Assembly (NCBI RefSeq): GCF_900312975.1
Contig: NZ_LT990039.1
Coordinates: 806,001-870,000 of the forward strand
Length of the DNA stretch: 64,000 nt
Origin: Massilistercora timonensis
GTDB taxonomy: Bacteria; Bacillota; Clostridia; Lachnospirales; Lachnospiraceae
Reading direction: 5' to 3'
The notes under the pieces are model-generated. The model was not told the origin of the DNA. It worked only from the letters and a program-made list of their open reading frames with translations, and ran no database searches. Made by a program: the position numbers and the translations under genes. Positions 52,319 to 61,190 of this stretch are shown here, one piece after another. Positions within the stretch are counted from its first letter, which is position 1, and every line of letters begins with the position of its first letter.

Positions 52319-53698
52319 ATGAACCAACAGGAAATCCAGGCTATTGTAGAGAAACAGCGCGCCTTCTTTCACACAGGCGCCACACTGGATATAGAGAAAA
52401 GGATCCAGGCCTTAAAGAAACTTCAAAGCTGTATCCTGCGCTATGAAGATGAGATCGGCGCGGCGCTGAAGCAGGACCTTGGGAAAAGCACCTTCGAAAG
52501 CTATATGTGCGAAGCTGGTCTGGTCTTAAGTGAGCTCAGCTACATGCTGCGGCATGTGCGCTCCTATTCCAGGGAGAAACGGGTCCGCACCCCGCTGGCC
52601 CAGTTCCACTCCCGGAGCTTTAAGAAGCCTTCTCCCTACGGCGTGACCCTGATCATGAGCCCCTGGAACTATCCCTTCCTTCTGACCATCGATCCCCTGG
52701 TAGACGCCATTGCCGCCGGGAATACCGCCGTGGTAAAACCCAGCGCCTATTCTCCCGCCACCAGTGAGCTGATGGCCCGGATCTTAAGGGAATGTTTCCC
52801 GGAGGAGTATGTGGCGGTGGTCACCGGCGGACGGGCAGAGAACACCTGTCTTCTCAATGAACATTTCGATTATATTTTCTTCACCGGCAGCCAGGCAGTG
52901 GGCCGGGAGGTCATGCGGTGCGCTTCCGCCCGCCTCACTCCCGTCACCCTGGAGCTGGGCGGAAAGAGCCCCTGCATTGTGGAGAAGACCGCCAACCTGA
53001 AGCTTGCCGCCCGGCGGATCGTATTCGGCAAGTACCTTAACTGCGGGCAGACCTGTGTGGCGCCGGATTACATCTACTGTGACGCCTCGGTCAAAGACCA
53101 TCTGGTGGAAGAGATCAGGCGCCAGGTCCGGATCCAGTATACCGAACAGCCCCTCTCCAACCCGGATTACGGCAAGATCATCAACGAGAAGCATTTCCAG
53201 CGGATCTGCGGACTGATCGATCCGGACAAGGTGGTGCTGGGGGGCGGCTCCAATCCGGATTCGCTGCAGATCGAGCCTACCGTCATGGACAACGTGACCT
53301 TCGCGGACGCGGTGATGCAGGAAGAGATCTTCGGACCTCTCATGCCCATCCTCACCTATGATTCTCTGGATGAGGCCATAGAGAAGATCAATTCCATGGC
53401 CCACCCCCTGGCCCTCTACCTCTTCACCTCCGACAAGGCCATTGCCCGGAAGGTGACCGCCAGGTGCCAGTTCGGCGGCGGCTGTGTCAACGATACCATC
53501 ATCCACCTGGCCACCAGCGAGATGGGATTCGGAGGCTTTGGCGAGAGCGGTATGGGAGCTTACCACGGGAAAGACGGCTTTGATACCTTCTCCCACTACA
53601 AGAGCATTGTGGACAAAAAAACCTGGCTGGATCTGCCTATGCGGTATCAGCCATACCAGGAATTGTACCGGAAGCTGCTGCACATTTTCCTGCGGTAG
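52319..53698 (+). CDS. NAD(P)-dependent aldehyde dehydrogenase
   Basis: 459 residues from the ATG at 52319 (AAGGAGG 8 bases upstream). Motifs: MSPWNYPFLLTIDPL, the catalytic Glu in ELGGKSPCIV near 212, and the nucleophile Cys in NCGQTCVAPDY near 245, then QEEIFGPLMPI. The two hydrophobic stretches at the C terminus (PYQELYRKLLHIFL) resemble short-chain/fatty-aldehyde ALDH3-type members. It is co-transcribed with the alcohol dehydrogenase. Oxidation of an aldehyde to an acid is predicted; substrate unknown. Confidence 0.95.
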   Translation: MNQQEIQAIVEKQRAFFHTGATLDIEKRIQALKKLQSCILRYEDEIGAALKQDLGKSTFESYMCEAGLVLSELSYMLRHVRSYSREKRVRTPLAQFHSRSFKKPSPYGVTLIMSPWNYPFLLTIDPLVDAIAAGNTAVVKPSAYSPATSELMARILRECFPEEYVAVVTGGRAENTCLLNEHFDYIFFTGSQAVGREVMRCASARLTPVTLELGGKSPCIVEKTANLKLAARRIVFGKYLNCGQTCVAPDYIYCDASVKDHLVEEIRRQVRIQYTEQPLSNPDYGKIINEKHFQRICGLIDPDKVVLGGGSNPDSLQIEPTVMDNVTFADAVMQEEIFGPLMPILTYDSLDEAIEKINSMAHPLALYLFTSDKAIARKVTARCQFGGGCVNDTIIHLATSEMGFGGFGESGMGAYHGKDGFDTFSHYKSIVDKKTWLDLPMRYQPYQELYRKLLHIFLR

Positions 53699-53715
53699 CC
53701 ACCGTAATCTATGAA

Positions 53716-53743
53716 GAAGGGGACGTTTATGAACGTCCCCTTC
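53716..53743. repeat. GGGGACGT palindrome, short variant (copy 5)
   Basis: GAAGGGGACGTT (53716-53727) and its complement (53732-53743) with a 4-base loop. It shares the GGGGACGT core and 3' gene-end location of copies 1-4 but has a shorter, different inner part. Confidence 0.6.
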
Positions 53744-53756
53744 TCCGTACATAAAT

Positions 53757-53785
53757 CGGCGCAGGATTTCTCTTATCCTGCGCCG
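53757..53785. terminator. Hairpin between ALDH and nrdD
   Basis: CGGCGCAGGAT (53757-53767) pairs perfectly with ATCCTGCGCCG (53775-53785). It probably terminates one or both convergent transcripts, although T runs are short. Confidence 0.6.
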
Positions 53786-53796
53786 TCTGTTATAAT

Positions 53797-56169
53797 CTAT
53801 TCATTCTCTTCCGTGAACTTCTTGATGTTGGAAGCGTTGGCCAGCTTCTGCACCTTGCCGTCCTCTACCACGATCAGAGTGGGCGCCTGCATTACGCCGT
53901 ATTTCTTCACCAGATCCTTGTTCTCCTGCGCGTCCACCACCTCATAATCCATATGGGCTTCCTCCAGCGCCCGCTTGGCGATGGCGCAGTTGGGACAGGT
54001 CTTGGTGGTAAAGAGCAGCTTCTTTGAGCCTTCTTCTGCTTCCTGCTTCAGCACTTCCTCGATGTGCTCTTCTGTCTGTACGTGAGGATGGAATTCAGAC
54101 TTGCTCAGATCATAAACCTTCCGGTCCTTGAACTCCTGAGCCTTGCCGTCATTCCAGTTCTGTACCGGACGATAGTATCCGGTGATACGGCTGTAAACCT
54201 CCGTCTTCTCTCCGCATTCGGGGCATACATACTCCTCGCCCTTGATATAGCCGTGGTTCTTGCAGATCGAATAGGTTGGAGACATGGTGTAGTAAGGCAG
54301 CTTGTAGTTCTCCGCGATCTTGCGAACCAGCGCCGCCGCCGACTGCCAGGTGGGAAGCTTCTCACCCAGGAAGGCGTGGAATACGGTTCCTGACGTATAC
54401 AGTGTCTGCAGCTCATCCTGGATATCCAGGGCCGCGAAGATATCTTCCGTATAACCTACCGGCAGGTGAGAACTGTTGGTGTAGTAAGGTGTTCCGTCTC
54501 CCTCTGCCGCCGTAATGATATCCGGGAACTGTTCTTTGTCGTGTTTCGCGAACCTGTAAGTGGTGGATTCAGCCGGTGTTGCCTCCAGGTTGTAGAGATC
54601 GCCGTACTCTTCCTGATAAGAAGACAGACGCTCCCGCATATGGTTCAGCGCCTTCTTGCTGAATTCCTGGGTCTCCGGATGGGTCATATCCTTGCCGATC
54701 CATTTCGCGTTCAGGCCTGCTTCGTTCATACCGATCAGACCGATGGTGGAGAAATGATTCTCGAAGGTTCCCAGATACCGCTTGGTATACGGATACAGGC
54801 CCTCGTCCATCAGCTTGGTGATAACCGTTCTCTTCACATGGAGCGACCTTGCGGAAATATCCATCAGACGGTCCAGACGGCGGAAGAAGTCAGCCTCATC
54901 CGCAGACTGATAAGCGATCCGCGGCATATTGATGGTCACAACACCTACAGAGCCTGTGCTCTCCCCGCTTCCAAAGAAGCCGCCGGATTTCTTGCGCAGC
55001 TCCCGCAGATCCAGACGCAGACGGCAGCACATACTGCGCACGTCGCTGGGCTCCATATCGCTGTTGATATAATTGGAGAAATAAGGTGTTCCGTATTTGG
55101 CCGTCATCTCGAAGAGCAGACGGTTGTTCTCTGTATCAGACCAGTCAAAGTCACTGGTGATGGAGTAGGTGGGGATGGGATACTGGAATCCGCGTCCGTG
55201 GGCGTCTCCTTCGATCATGATCTCGATAAACGCCTTGTTGACCATGTCCATCTCTTTCTTGCAGTCCCCGTAAGTGAAGTCCATCTCCTTTCCACCTACG
55301 ATGGCCGGCAGGTTCGCCAGGTCAGCTGGAACCGTCCAGTCCAGGGTAATATTGGAGAACGGCGCCTGTGTCCCCCAGCGGGACGGCGTGTTGACGCCAT
55401 AGATAAAGGACTCGATACATTTCTTCACTTCCGGATAAGACAGGTTATCTGTCTTTACAAAAGGCGCAAGATAGGTATCAAAGGAGGAGAAGGCCTGCGC
55501 GCCTGCCCACTCGTTCTGCATGATACCAAGGAAGTTTACCATCTGGTTGCACAGCACGCTCAGATGCTTGGCCGGTGAGGAAGAAATCTTCCCCGGGATC
55601 CCGCCAAGGCCTTCCTGGATCAGCTGCTTCAGGGACCACCCTGCGCAGTAGCCGGTAAGCATGGACAGGTCGTGGATATGGATATCCGCGTTCCTGTGGG
55701 CCTGCCCGATCTCCTCATCGTAGATCTCAGACAGCCAGTAATTTGCCGTGATCGCGCCGGAGTTGCTCAAGATAAGGCCTCCTACAGAATAAGTGACGGT
55801 GGAATTCTCCTTCACCCGCCAGTCGGTGACCTTCACATAGCTGTCCACGATCTCTTTGTAATCCAGCATGGTGGACTTCAGATTCCGGATCTTCTCCCGC
55901 TGCTTCCGGTAAAGGATGTATCCCTTCGCCACATCGGAATAGCCCGCTTTGATCAGAACCGCCTCCACGCTGTCCTGGATATCTTCCACCTGGATCAGGG
56001 AATTCTTGATCTTGGGCTCAAAGTCTGCTGTCACCTTCAGGGCCAGCAGGTCGATGATGTCCTGATTGTACTCCTTCTCCTGGGCGTTAAATGCTTTTTC
56101 AATGGCCAAGCTGATCTTCGACAGATTGAAATCAACGATCTGGCCGTCTCGTTTCGTTACCTGATACAT
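53797..56169 (-). CDS. nrdD: Anaerobic (class III) ribonucleoside-triphosphate reductase with fused C-terminal redoxin
   Basis: Reduces ribonucleotides to deoxyribonucleotides by a glycyl radical, only without oxygen. 790 residues from the ATG at 56169. N-terminal ATP-cone (YQVTKRDGQIVDFN). Zinc cysteines are in VCPECGEK, and the glycyl-radical site is RITGYYRPVQNWNDG near 660. The last about 70 residues form a separate glutaredoxin/thioredoxin-like domain beginning KLLFTTKTCPNCAIAKRAL, with redox motif CPNC near 725 and a cis-Pro in QAPTLIVVEDG. This fused redoxin is absent from standard NrdD and may supply electrons directly. Expression is likely under NrdR (box upstream). Confidence 0.96.
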   Translation of the reverse strand: MYQVTKRDGQIVDFNLSKISLAIEKAFNAQEKEYNQDIIDLLALKVTADFEPKIKNSLIQVEDIQDSVEAVLIKAGYSDVAKGYILYRKQREKIRNLKSTMLDYKEIVDSYVKVTDWRVKENSTVTYSVGGLILSNSGAITANYWLSEIYDEEIGQAHRNADIHIHDLSMLTGYCAGWSLKQLIQEGLGGIPGKISSSPAKHLSVLCNQMVNFLGIMQNEWAGAQAFSSFDTYLAPFVKTDNLSYPEVKKCIESFIYGVNTPSRWGTQAPFSNITLDWTVPADLANLPAIVGGKEMDFTYGDCKKEMDMVNKAFIEIMIEGDAHGRGFQYPIPTYSITSDFDWSDTENNRLLFEMTAKYGTPYFSNYINSDMEPSDVRSMCCRLRLDLRELRKKSGGFFGSGESTGSVGVVTINMPRIAYQSADEADFFRRLDRLMDISARSLHVKRTVITKLMDEGLYPYTKRYLGTFENHFSTIGLIGMNEAGLNAKWIGKDMTHPETQEFSKKALNHMRERLSSYQEEYGDLYNLEATPAESTTYRFAKHDKEQFPDIITAAEGDGTPYYTNSSHLPVGYTEDIFAALDIQDELQTLYTSGTVFHAFLGEKLPTWQSAAALVRKIAENYKLPYYTMSPTYSICKNHGYIKGEEYVCPECGEKTEVYSRITGYYRPVQNWNDGKAQEFKDRKVYDLSKSEFHPHVQTEEHIEEVLKQEAEEGSKKLLFTTKTCPNCAIAKRALEEAHMDYEVVDAQENKDLVKKYGVMQAPTLIVVEDGKVQKLANASNIKKFTEENE

Positions 56170-56241
56170 GGCTTCGCTCCCCTTCCTGGTTTCTCTTTGG
56201 TTCTTTTTTATAATTTTATTGCACGATTCGTCTGTTTCTCT

Positions 56242-56271
56242 ATCATACCACCGATTGTGTTTTACAGTCAA
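56242..56271 (-). promoter_or_regulatory. Promoter of nrdD
   Basis: On the minus strand TTGACT (56271-56266), 18-base spacer, TATGAT (56247-56242), about 73 bases before the start. Confidence 0.6.
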
Positions 56272-56276
56272 TAAAA

Positions 56277-56325
56277 ATAACAACATATTGTGCACAAATT
56301 TCGTTTTCGCACAATATGTTGTTAT
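56277..56325. promoter_or_regulatory. Paired NrdR-type boxes upstream of nrdD
   Basis: Two CACAATATGTTGT-like boxes face each other as a perfect 17-bp inverted repeat (56277-56293 and 56309-56325) with a 15-base spacer. They begin 5 bases upstream of the -35. They match the NrdR repressor consensus form (ACACWATATWTWGTGT) and the usual about 30-bp centre spacing. Confidence 0.75.
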
Positions 56326-56367
56326 TGTGTAGTTTTACCAGAAGGACTGGATCTGCGCCGTTTGCGG

Positions 56368-57063
56368 CTATTCCACCCCTCTTAGCTCTGCATTTGGCAC
56401 ATATGGTTTCACGATCTCCAGCGCCTGCCCCATGATGTCCTTATTGTATCCACTTAGCCCCGGCTGGATCAGATCCCCGGAATCCACAAACTGCTGGAGA
56501 TAATAATGCCTGGCCCCCCGGATCCATTTCCCGATCGATTCAAAATCCGAGCGCTGATGGAACTGGCGCACCACGGTTGTCCGGAACTCATAGGGCACAG
56601 CGTCCCCAAGCAGATACTGGACGCTCCTGTGGATATTGCGCAGATCATAATCTTCGATCCCGATGGTCCGTCCGTAACTTTCCTGGGAATTCTTGATATC
56701 CATCGCCACGTAGTCCACAAGCCCCGCCTCCACGATCCGGGCAAGCTTATCCGGGAAACTGCCGTTGGTGTCCAGCTTCACCGCATATCCCAGCTCCTTG
56801 ATCCTTCTTAAGAAATCCTCGATCCCGTGCTGGATCAGCGGCTCGCCGCCGGTCACGCACACCCCGTCCAGGATCCCCTGGCGCTTCTTAAGAAAATCAA
56901 AAAATTCCTCTGACGGGATCTCTTTATTCTTATAAGTATCGATCACCAGAGAGGCATTATGGCAAAAAGGACAGCGGAAATTACAGCCCGCGGTAAAGAC
57001 CGTACAGGCCACCTTCTCCGGATAGTCCAGTAATGTCAGCTTCTGAAGCCCTTGGATCACCAT
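56368..57063 (-). CDS. nrdG: Anaerobic ribonucleotide reductase activating protein (radical SAM)
   Basis: Generates the glycyl radical on NrdD from SAM. 231 residues from the ATG at 57063 (GGGAGGCG upstream). The cluster motif CNFRCPFCHN (CxxxCxxC) near 30 and VCVTGGEPLIQ follow the long NrdG form. It is upstream of nrdD on the same strand, but its stop lies about 200 bases from the nrdD start, with the NrdR boxes and promoter between them. The two are therefore probably separate transcripts. An in-frame extension upstream lacks a ribosome site. Confidence 0.93.
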   Translation of the reverse strand: MVIQGLQKLTLLDYPEKVACTVFTAGCNFRCPFCHNASLVIDTYKNKEIPSEEFFDFLKKRQGILDGVCVTGGEPLIQHGIEDFLRRIKELGYAVKLDTNGSFPDKLARIVEAGLVDYVAMDIKNSQESYGRTIGIEDYDLRNIHRSVQYLLGDAVPYEFRTTVVRQFHQRSDFESIGKWIRGARHYYLQQFVDSGDLIQPGLSGYNKDIMGQALEIVKPYVPNAELRGVE

Positions 57064-57085
57064 ATTTTTGCGCCTCCCTTTTTGA

Positions 57086-57355
57086 TTATCTTGCGTCAAA
57101 TCCGCTCTCTTGCTCCAGCGGAATATCCTTGGTATCGATCCAGTCAATGGTAATGAACGGATTGTGGTTTAACCCTTCCATCAGCTTGTAGATCAGAGCC
57201 TCCCGGCCCTGCACTTCCAGAAGGACAGTACCGTCCCACTGATTCTCCACCCAGCCGGTCAGTCCCAGCGACCGGGCCAGATGCTTGGCCGTATAGCGGA
57301 ACCCTACCCCCTGTACTCTGCCGTAGAAGGTCATCCGTCTTCTGATGTCTGCCAT
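57086..57355 (-). CDS. acyP: Acylphosphatase
   Basis: 89 residues, the family's usual size. The catalytic arginine and phosphate loop lie in FYGRVQGVGFRYTAKHLA, and the catalytic Asn in LTGWVENQWDGTVLLEVQG. It hydrolyses acyl phosphates such as acetyl phosphate or carbamoyl phosphate in the cytoplasm. It sits 22 bases upstream of nrdG and 18 downstream of the DUF1848 gene, in one co-directional run. Confidence 0.95.
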   Translation of the reverse strand: MADIRRRMTFYGRVQGVGFRYTAKHLARSLGLTGWVENQWDGTVLLEVQGREALIYKLMEGLNHNPFITIDWIDTKDIPLEQESGFDAR

Positions 57356-57373
57356 TCTTCTGCCCCTTCTTCC

Positions 57374-58306
57374 TTACATAAAAACCATATCAAACAGGGA
57401 GAGCTGATCGTCCCTTGCGGAAGTCACTTCCCGCTCCGTAAGGATCTCATCTCCCCTAAGATGTCCGATCAAAAGCGGAGAATTGTGATCATGCTGCTCA
57501 TATTTCCTGTCCGCTCCTTCCTGCCCGCTCACCGCGTAACAGTAGCGGCAGCCGTTGATACAGGTGTCATACATCCCCACATCTATGCTCTCCACACAGC
57601 CGCAGGCTTTCCGCTGGCCTTTGTCTTTCTTTAAGTCCAGCCGGTATCCCGTCAGCTTCTCAAGCTGTTCCCGGTCGATACAGGCTCCCTGGCGGATGCC
57701 GTATCTCGTCAGATCCATTTCCTCTGCGCAGGTATAGACCGGAAGATCATATTTCCCGGCGATCCGACCGATCCCTTCTGCCAGTTCAAAGATCTCTTCC
57801 GGCTCCAGCTCCCGGCAGGCGCTTCCCCGGTATTCATCCACGAAGCTGATCACACAGCGGTCCGCGGCCTTGTGAAGCCATTGGCACATCATCTCAAAAT
57901 GCTCCAGGTGGTAGGAGATGGTATACTTCTCCGACAAAAGAAGGGGATCGAACCTCCAGTTCATCCGCTCTTTCCCCAGCCGCTGACTCAAGAGCAGAAA
58001 TGTGGCCATCGCCTCCTCCACATCCGGAACGCCGGGCTCCAGATCCTTCCCGTAATCCGTAATGGTATACTGAAAACAGTACCGGTAGCCCATGGCGTCC
58101 AGTTCCCGCAGATAGGGAAGCAGTGGCTCCGGATTTTTGGTCCAGAAAACAATCCCGTCCACCACTTCCGGCGACAAACGGATCCTGCTTACTTTTCTGC
58201 GGTTGTACGGATTGGGGACCAGCACCTCGCCCTCTCTCATCCGGTTCACAAACCACTGAGAATACAGCGCCGGGATGTCGGTCCTTCTGCTCGCGCTGAT
58301 GATCAT
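57374..58306 (-). CDS. DUF1848 family protein with C-terminal Cys cluster
   Basis: 310 residues. Starts IISASRRTDIPALYSQWFVNRM, the DUF1848 hallmark, with DGIVFWTKNPEPLLPYL and INWRFDPLLL-like WRFDPLLLSEKYT in the barrel part. Near the C terminus (about 245-270) a CGC and then CINGCRYCYA supply a CxxxCxxC triad like that of radical-SAM enzymes, but at the opposite end of the protein. An iron-sulfur cluster is likely. Function is not established. It is co-directional with acyP and nrdG. Confidence 0.85.
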   Translation of the reverse strand: MIISASRRTDIPALYSQWFVNRMREGEVLVPNPYNRRKVSRIRLSPEVVDGIVFWTKNPEPLLPYLRELDAMGYRYCFQYTITDYGKDLEPGVPDVEEAMATFLLLSQRLGKERMNWRFDPLLLSEKYTISYHLEHFEMMCQWLHKAADRCVISFVDEYRGSACRELEPEEIFELAEGIGRIAGKYDLPVYTCAEEMDLTRYGIRQGACIDREQLEKLTGYRLDLKKDKGQRKACGCVESIDVGMYDTCINGCRYCYAVSGQEGADRKYEQHDHNSPLLIGHLRGDEILTEREVTSARDDQLSLFDMVFM

Positions 58307-58330
58307 GTTCCACTCCTGTCCCTTTTTATA

Positions 58331-58867
58331 TTATCCGAAATTCTTCCGGATCAGCCGGCAGTATTCTTCATACGCCGGAACCCCTTTAAATCCATCGTTC
58401 AGGGCGTCTCTTACCCCCTTGTAATACCAGCCGATGGTGGCTTTATCCTTCATCCGGAAGCGGTTCCACAACTCTTCGCCCGCCACCGGATAATCCCGGT
58501 CAATATCCCGCATATTGGAGAGCTTGTCCGCAAGGCCGATCATCTGCACTTCCCTGGGGGCTGTGCGGATGTGTTCGATGGTGGCCCGCTTGCGCTCCAT
58601 CCAGGTCCTGGACTTATCTTCACTCTCCCTGGCAACCATATAGGCCACACGCTCTGAGAATTCCTGGGCCAGGATCCTCTGGGTGACTCCCTCGCAGTCC
58701 TCAATGGTATCATGAAGCACTGCCGCGCTGATCACCTCCTCGTCCTTGGTCATGGTGGAAACAATATCCCCAACCTCGATGGGATGGACGATATACGGCC
58801 TCTTGGTCCCCTTGCGGAACTGTCCCTCGTGCGCCTTCGTCGCAAATTCGATTGCCTTGTCGATCAT
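58331..58867 (-). CDS. HD-domain (p)ppGpp hydrolase-like protein (small alarmone hydrolase type)
   Basis: 178 residues, cytosolic. The start at 58867 follows AAGAGGAAG at good distance. The N-terminal IDKAIEFATKAHEGQFRKGTKRPYIVHPIEVG and AAVLHDTIEDCEGVT carry the His/HD metal residues of the SpoT/RelA hydrolase domain, and LADKLSNMRDIDRDY completes the site. There is no synthetase or TGS domain, so it fits stand-alone alarmone hydrolases that break down (p)ppGpp or related nucleotides. It heads the co-directional run ending in nrdG. Confidence 0.9.
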   Translation of the reverse strand: MIDKAIEFATKAHEGQFRKGTKRPYIVHPIEVGDIVSTMTKDEEVISAAVLHDTIEDCEGVTQRILAQEFSERVAYMVARESEDKSRTWMERKRATIEHIRTAPREVQMIGLADKLSNMRDIDRDYPVAGEELWNRFRMKDKATIGWYYKGVRDALNDGFKGVPAYEEYCRLIRKNFG

Positions 58868-59047
58868 ATTCATCTTCCTCTTGTTGTAACCTCCCGAAGT
58901 GTTACCTGAGTGATGGTTGACTATCATCTTTAATATATAAATCATACCATCTCCTACTTTAAATAGCAATGATTGTCCGTTATAATTATAATGTCAGGGT
59001 CCGGAGAGATCCCTTTTCTCCGGACCGCAGATAAAGGAGGTACATTC

Positions 59048-59782
59048 ATGGCGCGAAAAACCATTCTCATCACCGGTTCTTCCCGGGGCATTGGGCGAAG
59101 CATCGCCCTTCTCTTTGCCTCCCGGGGATATCATGTATTTCTCAACAGCCATTCTTCCCTGGAAGCCCTGGAGCAGGTCCGGGAAGAGATTGAGCGGCAG
59201 GGCGCTGGCGTCTGTACCCTGGTTCCCGGAGATGTGGGAGATCCCGGAGACGTAGCGCGCATATTTCAGAAAATAAAAGAAACCTGCGGTCACCTTGATA
59301 TCCTGGTGAACAACGCAGGTATCGCCCACATCGGGCTTCTTACCGATCTTGACAACCCACAGTGGGACCGGATCATCCGCACCAACCTTTCTTCCGTATT
59401 CTACTGCTGCCGGGCAGCTGTTCCCGGCATGGTGGCAAAGAAACAAGGCGCCATCATCAACATTTCTTCTATGTGGGGCACCTCCGGCGCTTCCTGTGAA
59501 GCCGCCTACTCCGCCTCCAAAGCCGGAGTCCACGGCCTGACCCGGGCGCTTGCCAAAGAACTGGCTCCCAGCAACATCCCGGTCAACGCCATTGCCTGCG
59601 GCGTCATCGACACGGAGATGAACCATCAGCTTAGCGAAGAGGAGCGGGCCGCGCTGGAAGAAGACATTCCCATGGGACGTTTCGGCACTCCCGACGAGAT
59701 CGCCCAGATCGTCTGGAATGTGGCTACTGCCCCCTCCTACCTGACCGGGCAGATCATCGGGGCCGACGGGGGATATCTGTAA
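59048..59782 (+). CDS. Short-chain dehydrogenase/reductase (FabG-like; possibly EF-P 5-aminopentanone reductase)
   Basis: 244 residues from the ATG at 59048 (AAAGGAGG upstream). TGSSRGIGRSIA binds NADP, NNAG follows near 90, and the catalytic Ser-Tyr-Lys sits in INISSMWG and AAYSASKAG. The segment ALAKELAPSNIPVNAIACGVIDTEMN is close to FabG and to YmfI-type reductases that mature elongation factor P in Firmicutes; the latter is possible but unproven. It is followed after 49 bases by a MATE gene on the same strand. Confidence 0.9.
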   Translation: MARKTILITGSSRGIGRSIALLFASRGYHVFLNSHSSLEALEQVREEIERQGAGVCTLVPGDVGDPGDVARIFQKIKETCGHLDILVNNAGIAHIGLLTDLDNPQWDRIIRTNLSSVFYCCRAAVPGMVAKKQGAIINISSMWGTSGASCEAAYSASKAGVHGLTRALAKELAPSNIPVNAIACGVIDTEMNHQLSEEERAALEEDIPMGRFGTPDEIAQIVWNVATAPSYLTGQIIGADGGYL

Positions 59783-59831
59783 AAAAATCCCTCTTTTCAT
59801 TTATCAATCCAAAAGAAAGAAGTGATCCACA

Positions 59832-61190
59832 TTGACAACCATAGAGACACAGGAAAATCCTCTGGGATACAAGCCAATCCCTTCCCTTTTAAGATCATTT
59901 GCCATCCCCAGCATTATCGCCATGCTGGTGAGTTCGCTCTACAATATCGTAGACCAGATCTTCATTGGCCAGGGCGTGGGCTATCTGGGAAATGCGGCAA
60001 CCAACGTCTCGTATCCTCTTACCACCATCTGTCTTGCCATCTCCCTTCTCATCGGCATCGGGAGCGCCTCTCAGTTCTCCCTTTACCTGGGGGCTGGTGA
60101 ACAGAAAAAAGCAGAAGCCGTGGTGGGAAACGGGATCGCCATGATGCTCACATTTGGCATCCTCTACGCGGTACTGACCGAGATATTCCTCCATCCCCTT
60201 CTGCTGGCGTTCGGCGCCACACCCGCCAATCTCCCCTATGCGGAGACCTATTCCCGGATCATCGCTCTTGGTATGCCGTTCCAGGTGGTCACCACCAGCA
60301 TGAGCAACCTGATCCGGGCGGACGGAAGCCCCCGGTATTCCATGACCTGTATGCTGATCGGCGCCATTGCCAACACCATCCTGGATCCCATCTTCATTTT
60401 CCTTTTTGATCTGGGTGTGGCAGGAGCCGCCTGGGCCACCATTATCGGCCAGTTCCTCTCCTTCCTGGCAGCCATCGCCTATATCCGCCGGTTCAAGACG
60501 GTAGATGTGCGGCTTTCCGATGTGCGCCTGAACCTTCAGGGAACCCTCCGGACTGCTGCCCTGGGAATGAGCAACAGCCTGAACCAGGTGGGGATCACGC
60601 TGGTACAGATCGTTCTGAACAACTCCCTCACCTACTATGGCGCCCTCTCGGAATACGGCACAGATATCCCGCTGGCAGCCTGCGGCATCGTCATGAAGAC
60701 CAACGCCATCCTTCTGGCGGTGATCATCGGCATCTCCCAGGGCTCCCAGCCCATCATCGGCTTCAACTACGGGGCAAGGCAATTCGACCGGGTGCGGGGC
60801 ACCTACCGGCTGGCCATCACCTGCAACCTGGTGATCTCCACCATCGGTTTCCTTTTGTTCCAGTTCTTCCCCTACCAGATCATTTCTCTGTTCGGCACGG
60901 GAGATGCCATGTATTACGAATTTGCCATCCGCTTTATGCGCACCTTCCTCTTCATGGTCATCATCAACGGCGTGCAGCTTCTGTCCTCCAATTTCTTCGC
61001 CGCCATCGGCAAGCCCCTCAAGGGGCTGGTCCTCTCCATGACGAGACAGGTCTTCTTCCTGATCCCGCTGGTACTGATCCTGCCCCTGTTCTTTGGCCTG
61101 GACGGCATCCTGTATTCCGGGCCGGTGGCAGACTTCATCGCCTTCCTGGTGAGCGTGATCCTGATCCGAAGAGAAATGCGGAAAATGTGA
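59832..61190 (+). CDS. MATE-family efflux protein (second copy)
   Basis: 452 residues, about 12 hydrophobic helices. MATE landmarks: SFAIPSIIAMLVSSLYNIVDQIFIGQ near 25 and GISQGSQPIIGFNYGAR near 300. The probable start is a TTG at 59832 with AAGAAGTGAT upstream; no nearer ATG preserves the first helix. It is clearly diverged from the MarR-linked MATE protein. It may share a transcript with the SDR gene. It ends exactly where the convergent HD gene ends, leaving no space between stops. Confidence 0.92.
   Translation: MTTIETQENPLGYKPIPSLLRSFAIPSIIAMLVSSLYNIVDQIFIGQGVGYLGNAATNVSYPLTTICLAISLLIGIGSASQFSLYLGAGEQKKAEAVVGNGIAMMLTFGILYAVLTEIFLHPLLLAFGATPANLPYAETYSRIIALGMPFQVVTTSMSNLIRADGSPRYSMTCMLIGAIANTILDPIFIFLFDLGVAGAAWATIIGQFLSFLAAIAYIRRFKTVDVRLSDVRLNLQGTLRTAALGMSNSLNQVGITLVQIVLNNSLTYYGALSEYGTDIPLAACGIVMKTNAILLAVIIGISQGSQPIIGFNYGARQFDRVRGTYRLAITCNLVISTIGFLLFQFFPYQIISLFGTGDAMYYEFAIRFMRTFLFMVIINGVQLLSSNFFAAIGKPLKGLVLSMTRQVFFLIPLVLILPLFFGLDGILYSGPVADFIAFLVSVILIRREMRKM

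Noticed and set aside
53716..53785. Integration (att) site at the paired hairpins after the aldehyde dehydrogenase
   Set aside because: No integrase, tRNA or direct repeat is nearby; a terminator plus a short member of the palindrome family explains it.
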